Positions 1-4,432 of a DNA stretch of 5,131 bases are shown here, piece by piece. The position numbers were made by a program, and so were the translations under genes. How positions within the stretch are numbered: the stretch's first letter is position 1; every line of letters begins with the position of its first letter. Source of the DNA: an uncultured Clostridia bacterium (GTDB lineage Bacteria > Bacillota > Clostridia > Oscillospirales > Acutalibacteraceae); the NCBI GenBank assembly GCA_946410005.1, contig CAMJYS010000061.1, forward strand, positions 1-5,131, read 5' to 3'. Below the pieces are notes generated by a model that was not told where the DNA came from, did no database searches, and worked only from the letters and a program-made list of their open reading frames with translations.

Positions 1-1197
1 GAAGGAAATGCTTTATTTTATAGAAAAAGTTTTTATTATTTTGGTCTTTTTACATATATACAATCTATAAAAGATATTAAAGTCTTCGGCTTAAAGCAAT
101 TTATAATGAATAGTAGGAAGTCCACTTTTCGTGATTATATTGAAAAGTGGAAAAAGTTTTATAATAATGAATTGCTTAAAAAAATTTGTTCTGATATCTT
201 ACTCTGTTTATGCGTATTCGGTTCTATTCTACTAGTTATCTTTGAAGTAGTGCAAAAAAAATATTCGATATCAGATTTTGTATTTTTTGTTGGTATGATA
301 GTTTCTTTTAAGGATGTAGCCAATATGTTTGTATCGACAGCTTCCAGAAATTATAAATGTATTGCTTTTGCCAACAAATTGCTTGTTTTTTTGAATGATA
401 ACAATGAATTAAACAGTGGAAATAACAAGGTAGTAGATAACAATAATCATACTTTAGAGTTTAAAAATGTGTATTTTAAATATCCTTATTCAAAAAGATT
501 TGCTTTAAAAAATATAAATTTTACGATTTCGATTGGTGAAAAAATTGCGTTAGTAGGTCAAAACGGTTGTGGTAAAACTACGATAATTAATCTTATTTTA
601 CGGTTGTATGAACCAGTTGAAGGTGAAATTTTATTGGACGGTACCAATATCAAAGATTATGATTATCAAGAGTATTTAAAAATATTTTCATTAGTTTTTC
701 AAGACTATCAGCAGTATTCTTTTAAGCTTGCTGATTATGTTTCATCTGGTTCTGTTCAAAGTCCGGAAAATTTATTAAAAATAAAACAGGCAGCCGTAAT
801 GACGACAGCTAACAAGTTTATTGAAAAAACTCCTCTAAGTTGGGAAAGCAATTTGACTACTCGCTTTGATAAAAACGGTTTAGAACTTTCAGGGGGGCAA
901 TGGCAGAAATTGGCAGTGGCGCGTGCATTTTATTCTGAAGCGCCTGTGCTGATATTTGATGAACCTACTTCTGCTATGGATGCTATCTCAGAGTCTCATA
1001 TATATGAGGCTATAGAAAATATAGGAGAAGACAAAACTGTTATTTTTATTTCTCACAGAATGTATTCTTCAAAGATAGCTTCAAAAATAATTTATATGGA
1101 AAGCGGTGAAATAAAAAATATTGGTACACATGATGAATTGATGAAAGAAAGTTTAGGCTACAGAAACCTTTTTGAAGAACAGGCTAATAGATATTAA
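1..1197 (+). CDS. ABC exporter, membrane-ATPase fusion, 5' end outside the window
   Basis: The reading frame is open from base 1, so the ATG at 106 is internal and the gene starts upstream; 398 residues are visible. Residues 1 to about 130 are the end of an exporter membrane domain: a Lys-Asp-Ile-Lys-Val-Phe-Gly cytoplasmic helix, then two hydrophobic segments (about 64-83 and 90-105). The ATPase domain follows and is complete: Walker A GQNGCGKTT (186-194), Q-loop Gln234, signature LSGGQ (296-300), Walker B VLIFDEP with catalytic Glu (316-322), D-loop SAMD and switch His352. All ATP-hydrolysis residues are intact. The layout is that of homodimeric or heterodimeric half-exporters which move peptides, lipids or drugs out of the cell. 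The LSGGQWQK form and the SLVFQDYQ Q-loop resemble exporters found with ribosomal peptide clusters, but no such precursor is visible and the substrate is unknown. The next gene begins 32 bases downstream on the same strand, so the two are probably co-transcribed. Confidence 0.93.
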   Translation, partial: EGNALFYRKSFYYFGLFTYIQSIKDIKVFGLKQFIMNSRKSTFRDYIEKWKKFYNNELLKKICSDILLCLCVFGSILLVIFEVVQKKYSISDFVFFVGMIVSFKDVANMFVSTASRNYKCIAFANKLLVFLNDNNELNSGNNKVVDNNNHTLEFKNVYFKYPYSKRFALKNINFTISIGEKIALVGQNGCGKTTIINLILRLYEPVEGEILLDGTNIKDYDYQEYLKIFSLVFQDYQQYSFKLADYVSSGSVQSPENLLKIKQAAVMTTANKFIEKTPLSWESNLTTRFDKNGLELSGGQWQKLAVARAFYSEAPVLIFDEPTSAMDAISESHIYEAIENIGEDKTVIFISHRMYSSKIASKIIYMESGEIKNIGTHDELMKESLGYRNLFEEQANRY

Positions 1198-1217
1198 TCA
1201 AAATTTTGAAATATAAA

Positions 1218-1223
1218 AAGGAG
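1218..1223 (+). promoter_or_regulatory. Ribosome binding site deciding the start at 1230
   Basis: AAGGAG lies six bases before the ATG at 1230. An in-frame ATG at 1206 has no such site in front and would put this motif inside the coding region, and the protein from 1230 begins with a normal signal peptide. The start at 1230 is therefore preferred. Confidence 0.85.
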
Positions 1224-1229
1224 TATATT

Positions 1230-1586
1230 ATGAAGTTAAAAAATATTTTTATTTATATTTTATGCGTAATGATTTTTGGGAGATTTTCAAATTATGTATC
1301 AGCATGCAAACTACCAAACGGAAAAGAAATGTGGTGGTTAGAAATATATTCCGGGGCTAATTGGCTCAAAACCGAAGATGGCAAAAATTGGTTAAATACA
1401 AATGATGGTGCCGATTGGTTACAAACTGAGAGTGGTTTAAGGTGGTTAGAAAATATTTCGAATTGTGAAAACAGAATTTTTGAAATAGACATGCACCAAG
1501 ATATGGATGACGATATGCTATGTTATTATTATAGCGATTATTTTGTAAGTAAGGTTGATGAATATGGTTGTTGCGTGATAAGTTAG
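1230..1586 (+). CDS. Small exported Trp-Leu repeat protein with C-terminal CaaX-like box
   Basis: I do not recognise a named family. The 118-residue product starts with Lys residues and a hydrophobic core (about 5-17), ending in Val-Ser-Ala|Cys26. This fits signal peptidase I cleavage after Ala25, and it also matches a lipobox (V-S-A-C), so a lipoprotein is possible. Residues 33-77 are five 9-residue units with Trp-Leu at positions 36, 45, 54, 63 and 72. A Cys-containing segment and an acidic run (DMDDDM, about 97-102) follow. The last five residues are Cys-Cys-Val-Ile-Ser. Cys-aliphatic-aliphatic-Ser is a classical farnesylation box, and the extra Cys resembles acylated Ras tails. The gene sits 32 bases behind the ABC exporter gene and probably shares its transcript; the signal peptide points to Sec export, not export by that ABC protein. 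The gene is certain to be plausible as coding; the function is unknown. Confidence 0.8.
   Translation: MKLKNIFIYILCVMIFGRFSNYVSACKLPNGKEMWWLEIYSGANWLKTEDGKNWLNTNDGADWLQTESGLRWLENISNCENRIFEIDMHQDMDDDMLCYYYSDYFVSKVDEYGCCVIS
1326..1460 (+). repeat. Five 27-bp (9-residue) coding repeats, consensus GxxWLxTxD
   Basis: The three central units read GANWLKTED, GKNWLNTND and GADWLQTES. The outer two are more diverged: EMWWLEIYS first, GLRWLENIS last. Trp and Leu are kept in every unit, and Gly starts four of the five. The DNA has diverged between units more than the protein motif has, which suggests selection on the protein rather than very recent slippage. Confidence 0.85.
1572..1583 (+). other. CaaX-like C-terminus, Cys-Val-Ile-Ser
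   Basis: The last four codons before the TAG at 1584 encode C-V-I-S, preceded by another Cys. Ser at the last position is the preference of eukaryotic farnesyltransferase. Bacteria are not known to carry this enzyme, so modification would need a eukaryotic host. As a motif this is seen; as a working site it is inferred. Confidence 0.5.
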
Positions 1587-1602
1587 GAATATGTTTTAGA
1601 AG

Positions 1603-1648
1603 AACTCAAATATGAAAAACAAAGAGACAGAGCAAGTGTCTTTGAGTT
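1603..1648. repeat. Inverted repeat, 8-bp arms, with inner hairpin
   Basis: AACTCAAA (1603-1610) is complementary to TTTGAGTT (1641-1648), and AGACA/TGTCT (1625-1629/1637-1641) forms a second, inner stem competing near the right arm. It begins 17 bases after the stop of the repeat-protein gene, where a terminator would be expected, but there is no T-run after it on either strand. It may be a weak or factor-dependent 3' end. Confidence 0.35.
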
Positions 1649-1735
1649 TGAAAAAATTTATATGTGAAGTCGGTATTTACTTTTATATTCTGAGTAAATT
1701 TGTTAATTGATGAAAAAACAGCAAGGTAACCTTAT

Positions 1736-1775
1736 ACTTTCTTCATACAAACATTAAAAACTGTATGAAGAAAGT
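1736..1775. repeat. Perfect 14-bp inverted repeat with 12-base loop
   Basis: Arms 1736-1749 (ACTTTCTTCATACA) and 1762-1775 are exact reverse complements. RNA from either strand would fold into a strong hairpin. A T-rich stretch (TTCTATTTTTA, 1784-1794) starts nine bases past the stem on the + strand, too far for a textbook intrinsic terminator. It could be a loose terminator for the upstream operon, a protein binding site, or an end of a small mobile repeat. No second copy is present in the window. Confidence 0.8.
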
Positions 1776-1900
1776 GAGAGGCCTTCTATTTTTATAGGGA
1801 TTATAGTAAGTATAGAAATTGTTTTTTTACAGAATTGTTTGAATAGAGACTTTTTTAGTTGGATTAGATATGAGAGGATCTATATTGACGCGCAAAGCTG

Positions 1901-1929
1901 TTGACTTTTGTCGTAATATTAATTATAAT
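1901..1929 (+). promoter_or_regulatory. Sigma70-type promoter of the AbiE operon
   Basis: TTGACT (1901-1906) and TATAAT (1924-1929) are separated by exactly 17 bases: a five-of-six -35 and a perfect -10. The expected start of transcription is near 1936, leaving a short leader before the abiEi ATG. Confidence 0.8.
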
Positions 1930-1933
1930 ATTA
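1914..1933. promoter_or_regulatory. Candidate AbiEi operator overlapping the -10 box
   Basis: TAATATT (1914-1920) and AATATTA (1927-1933) form a 7-bp inverted repeat with a 6-base spacer that covers the -10 element. AbiEi proteins are known to repress their own operon by binding inverted repeats in the promoter, so the position is right. The site is purely A/T in AT-rich DNA, so it may be chance. Confidence 0.35.
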
Positions 1934-1958
1934 TAAAAACAGACAATGGGGTGAGTAT

Positions 1959-2552
1959 ATGGATTATATTACTGAACTTACTGATATTTCGAAAGCACAC
2001 GGTGGAATTATAGAATCAAGAATTGCGGCAGAACACGGCATTTCAAAGGCTATGCTTCACAAACTTGCTAAAGAAAATAAGATTCATAGAATTGTAAAAG
2101 GTCAGTATATTCTTCCGGACTATTTGCAAGATGAATTGTTAGCCATAAATAATCGTTCTAATAAAATTATATTTTCTCACGAAACAGCGTTATTTCTTCA
2201 TGGTATTTCAGATAGAACTCCATTTGAACATACTGTAACTGCACCTTCTGGATGTATTCCTTCTAGATCAATTAAATCAGAATGTAAAATTTACTACATA
2301 AAAAAGGATTTATTTGACCTAGGCATGACAAAGTTAAAAACACCTGCTGGAAATAAAGTTCGAGCGTATGATTTAGAGCGTACGATTTGCGATATAGTTC
2401 GAAGTCGCAATAAACTCGGAACAGAAATATTTTTTTCAGCGCTAAAAATGTATGCCGCAGATTCACTAAGAGATTTAAACAAGCTTAGCGCATACGCAAA
2501 ACAAATGCGTGTAGAAAAAGTATTGCGTCAGTATTTGGAGGTGCTTTTATGA
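1959..2552 (+). CDS. abiEi: AbiEi-family antitoxin and autorepressor
   Basis: The 197-residue protein has the usual AbiEi layout: an N-terminal winged-helix region (about 1-55; the ISKAMLHKLAKENKIHRI stretch is the recognition helix and wing, followed by the typical V-x-G-x-Y strand), then an antitoxin domain with the family's FSHETALFLHGISDRTP segment (about 71-88) and the TICDIVR helix near 141-147. In studied AbiE systems this protein binds its own promoter and counteracts the AbiEii toxin without direct contact (type IV toxin-antitoxin); the pair aborts phage infection or stabilises mobile DNA. Start: GGGGTGAG at 1948-1955 lies just before the ATG, behind a near-consensus promoter. The stop overlaps the next start as ATGA (2549-2552), so translation of the two is probably coupled. 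No frameshift or missing part is seen. Confidence 0.9.
   Translation: MDYITELTDISKAHGGIIESRIAAEHGISKAMLHKLAKENKIHRIVKGQYILPDYLQDELLAINNRSNKIIFSHETALFLHGISDRTPFEHTVTAPSGCIPSRSIKSECKIYYIKKDLFDLGMTKLKTPAGNKVRAYDLERTICDIVRSRNKLGTEIFFSALKMYAADSLRDLNKLSAYAKQMRVEKVLRQYLEVLL
2537..2543 (+). promoter_or_regulatory. Ribosome binding site of abiEii inside abiEi
   Basis: GGAGGTG lies five bases before the ATG at 2549, within the last codons of abiEi. It is close to a perfect anti-Shine-Dalgarno match and fixes the abiEii start. Confidence 0.85.
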
Positions 2553-3373
2553 GTGAAGTAATGAGTCTTAAAGCAAGAATTCGTAATATTGCAAAACATA
2601 AAAATATTCCCGCACAGGTAATTTTACAAAATTATATGCTTGAGCGTTTGCTGGTAAGATTATCGATTTCTGAATATAAAGATAAATTTGTAATAAAGGG
2701 CGGCATGCTGGTTGCGGCAATTGTTGGGCTAGATAATCGAGCAACTATGGATATGGATACAACTTTAAGGAATTTGCCGTTAACACCTGAATCTATCAGT
2801 AAAGCTTTAAAAAGCATTTGCTCGATTTCTTGTGATGATGGAGTTATATTTGAAGTTGGTAAAATTTTGCCTATTCGGGATGCTGATATTTACGGTGGAT
2901 ATCGCGTAATGCTTAGTGCTAAATTTGATACATTGCTGGTTCCTATGAGTATTGATGTTTCGACTGGAGATGTTATCACACCGCACGCGGTTCCGCATAA
3001 ATTTTTTGAAATATTTGATAACGAAAAATCCTATAAATTATTGGCATACAATATTGAGACTATTCTTGCTGAAAAGGTGGAAACTATTTTACACCGAGGT
3101 GTATTTAATACTCGCCCAAGGGATTTTTATGATACTTATATACTTTCGACTACAAAAAACTTTGATAAGAATTTGTTTACTAAAGCGTTAGCTGCAACAG
3201 CTACTCACAGAGGTACGATAAAACAAATTAATAATATGTTGGAAATCATAAAGAGTATTGAGGATAGCTCAGAATTGAAAATAATGTGGGATAAGTATAG
3301 AAAGCAATTTGCTTATGCATCAAATATTGAGTATGATCAAATTATCGCTGTATTGAAAAATTTGATTGGTTGA
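2549..3373 (+). CDS. abiEii: AbiEii-family nucleotidyltransferase toxin
   Basis: The 274-residue protein belongs to the AbiEii/AbiGii family of DNA polymerase beta-like nucleotidyltransferases. After an N-terminal helix region, residues 49-53 give the conserved Lys-Gly-Gly, followed by the R-x-T-x-D-x-D metal-binding strand (ATMDMDTTLR, about 64-73). The family's second conserved block is at about residues 169-194: Leu-Ala-Glu-Lys-Val-Glu-Thr-Ile, then Arg-Gly, Asn-Thr-Arg-Pro-Arg-Asp-Phe-Tyr-Asp. All expected catalytic positions appear present, so the toxin looks active. The best studied members add nucleotides to RNA, including tRNA 3' ends in related enzymes, halting growth. It overlaps abiEi by 4 bp and has its own strong ribosome binding site. 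The operon ends at the hairpin at 3518-3557. Confidence 0.92.
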   Translation: MSEVMSLKARIRNIAKHKNIPAQVILQNYMLERLLVRLSISEYKDKFVIKGGMLVAAIVGLDNRATMDMDTTLRNLPLTPESISKALKSICSISCDDGVIFEVGKILPIRDADIYGGYRVMLSAKFDTLLVPMSIDVSTGDVITPHAVPHKFFEIFDNEKSYKLLAYNIETILAEKVETILHRGVFNTRPRDFYDTYILSTTKNFDKNLFTKALAATATHRGTIKQINNMLEIIKSIEDSSELKIMWDKYRKQFAYASNIEYDQIIAVLKNLIG

Positions 3374-3401
3374 TAAATTGTTAGCAAAACACAATATATT
3401 A

Positions 3402-3425
3402 AACGATATATCGAGAATTATCGTT
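3402..3425. repeat. Inverted repeat AACGATA/TATCGTT with nested palindrome
   Basis: Seven-base arms at 3402-3408 and 3419-3425 flank a spacer. The left part is itself inside the perfect 10-bp palindrome CGATATATCG (3404-3413). There is no T-run, so it is not an obvious terminator; role unknown. Confidence 0.5.
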
Positions 3426-3453
3426 CAAAACAAACAATAAAATATATGGTTGC

Positions 3454-3499
3454 ATACATTCGCACGGAAAGCAAAATAGCGTGCGGTTGTATTAATACA
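3454..3499. repeat. Imperfect hairpin plus overlapping 12-bp palindrome
   Basis: Positions 3454-3466 pair with 3480-3492, including a perfect six-base CGCACG/CGTGCG core, one G-T pair and one mismatch, around a 13-base loop. Its right arm overlaps the perfect palindrome TGTATTAATACA (3488-3499). No T-run follows, so a binding site or structured 3' untranslated RNA is more likely than termination. Confidence 0.5.
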
Positions 3500-3517
3500 T
3501 GAGTTATTAGACAAAAT

Positions 3518-3557
3518 AATCCGCATAAACATTGGGTTTGTGCGGATTTTCTATTTG
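3518..3557 (+). terminator. Intrinsic terminator of the AbiE operon, possibly bidirectional
   Basis: AATCCGCATAAAC (3518-3530) pairs with GTTTGTGCGGATT (3536-3548) over 13 positions with one G-T pair and a 5-base loop, followed by TTTTCTATTT. Read on the - strand the same stem is followed by ATTATTTTG, so it may also end phospholipase-gene transcripts arriving from the right. Confidence 0.85.
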
Positions 3558-3582
3558 CTCGAATTTTTTAAAATTTCAAAAG

Positions 3583-3601
3583 TGTCAACAAAACTGTCAA
3601 C
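3583..3601. repeat. Two TGTCAAC direct repeats 12 bp apart
   Basis: TGTCAAC occurs at 3583-3589 and 3595-3601, about one helical turn apart, flanked by AAAAGT (3578-3583) and ACTTTT (3600-3605) as an inverted pair. On the - strand these read GTTGACA, but no -10 box stands at the right distance from either copy. This could be a regulator or recombinase site, or chance. Confidence 0.4.
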
Positions 3602-3666
3602 TTTTATAAAAAAATTTTTATTGTAAGTGTTGTTCCGAAAGGCAATCGCTTGGTGTATTCTTTAAG

Positions 3667-4413
3667 TTATAACTTTATAAGTACTTCTTTGAAGAATAAA
3701 TATATCAGTTCGCAAGTAGCTTTGTGTGCAATACCGACTTCTTCTATATCGATTTCTTTGTATTTATCACTTTTATATTTATTGTCAAAATTATTTTTAC
3801 AAGTAACGGCATTAGCTACAGCGATATTTTCTAATTGTATATCATTGTTTCTAAAATCAAAATCTTTGTATTTTTCAATTAATTTTTCAAAATTATTTTC
3901 TAAATATGTATCAACTGATTTCTCATATGATGTGTGTCTCATAGTTATAAAATGCCAATTATTATCTCTCCAAGTCATTTCGTGAGCTATACAACACATA
4001 TCTTGTAAATAATGAATTGCACAACCTAAATGTTCTATTGCTTCTACTTGTTTACAACTACCCCAAAACATTAGTGCTTTATTATACTCATCTATCATAG
4101 ATATAAACGCATTAGAGTGTTCCCCATTATACATATCTTCTTCATAGAGTGCCGAAAAACTTTCATTAGGATTTATAAAATGTGACTTGTATAATACAAA
4201 AAGACTAGACCATGTTTTATCTGGATAATTGCAAGAGTTTAACAAATTTTCTTTTAGTTTTTCTCGTTTTTCTTCTGGAAATTTTTCTAGAAGCCTTGTA
4301 TTCATAATTGCGCTTTTGGTTATTAACATATGACCTTTACCGCCAAAGGCGGAAATATTATTACCAAATGTAAACAACATCACTCCAAATAAAATTGATA
4401 TATATTTCTTCAT
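3667..4413 (-). CDS. Secreted zinc-dependent phospholipase C (alpha-toxin/PlcB family)
   Basis: This 248-residue protein matches the catalytic domain of bacterial zinc phospholipases C, which split phosphatidylcholine and related lipids outside the cell. A signal peptide (1-22, cleaved after Ile-Ser-Ala) is followed by FGGKGH, the WGxxGH start of the family with Phe for Trp. Putative metal ligands by family comparison are His28, Asp65 (in YPD), His78, His134 and Asp138 (in HYLQD), His144, His160 and Glu164 (in HTSYE). The spacing H-x3-D-x5-H and H-x3-E is the same as in alpha-toxin. The mature form, about 226 residues, is a single catalytic domain without the membrane-binding C-terminal domain of alpha-toxin, as in Listeria PlcB and Bacillus cereus enzymes. 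An ATG at 4446 is in frame, but it overlaps the upstream gene, lacks a ribosome binding site and would spoil the signal peptide. The gene lies 19 bases behind the GTPase gene. Confidence 0.88.
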   Translation of the reverse strand: MKKYISILFGVMLFTFGNNISAFGGKGHMLITKSAIMNTRLLEKFPEEKREKLKENLLNSCNYPDKTWSSLFVLYKSHFINPNESFSALYEEDMYNGEHSNAFISMIDEYNKALMFWGSCKQVEAIEHLGCAIHYLQDMCCIAHEMTWRDNNWHFITMRHTSYEKSVDTYLENNFEKLIEKYKDFDFRNNDIQLENIAVANAVTCKNNFDNKYKSDKYKEIDIEEVGIAHKATCELIYLFFKEVLIKL

Positions 4414-4420
4414 TCTTTTA

Positions 4421-4428
4421 CACCCCTT
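4421..4428 (-). promoter_or_regulatory. Ribosome binding site of the phospholipase gene
   Basis: On the - strand AAGGGGTG ends seven bases before the ATG at 4413 and lies in the gap after the GTPase stop codon. It decides the start and shows that the small GTPase gene and the phospholipase gene form a bacterial-type operon. Confidence 0.85.
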
Positions 4429-4432
4429 TTTG

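Larger units (their letters stand above)
1587..1958. other. Intergenic region between the repeat-protein gene and the AbiE operon
   Basis: These 372 bases hold no supported gene. They contain a weak hairpin (1603-1648), a small odd palindrome AAGGT-A-ACCTT (1723-1733), a perfect 14-bp inverted repeat (1736-1775) with a T-rich stretch after it (1784-1794), and the AbiE promoter (1901-1929). A 32-codon frame at 1612-1710 has no good ribosome binding site and is not called. Confidence 0.8.
3374..3666. other. Convergent intergenic region rich in palindromes
   Basis: These 293 bases separate the AbiE operon from the phospholipase gene on the other strand. No gene is supported. They hold an inverted repeat at 3402-3425, an imperfect hairpin at 3454-3492 overlapping a palindrome at 3488-3499, a terminator at 3518-3557, two TGTCAAC direct repeats (3583-3601) and an A/T palindrome (3606-3621). 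Confidence 0.8.

Noticed and set aside
1292..1492. - strand open frame across the Trp-Leu repeat gene
   Set aside because: It is a shadow of the repeat-protein gene, with no ribosome binding site and no sensible protein.
1612..1710. A 32-codon + strand frame starting with Met-Lys-Asn-Lys after the repeat-protein gene
   Set aside because: It has no good ribosome binding site, overlaps an inverted repeat, and shows no recognisable motif.
1870..1950. A + strand frame with a Lys-Thr-Asp-Asn-Gly stretch that recalls transposase (integrase core) motifs
   Set aside because: It is bounded upstream by an in-frame stop, overlaps the AbiE promoter, and has no flanking homology to a transposase. Five residues are not enough.
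3583..3600. - strand promoter from the TTGACA-like sequences
   Set aside because: At 17 bases from either copy there is no TATAAT-like box, and no gene begins on that strand to the left.
3650..3985. + strand open frame with hydrophobic runs over the 3' part of the phospholipase gene
   Set aside because: It lies antisense to a well-supported gene with conserved metal-binding residues; its hydrophobicity reflects AT-rich complementary codons.
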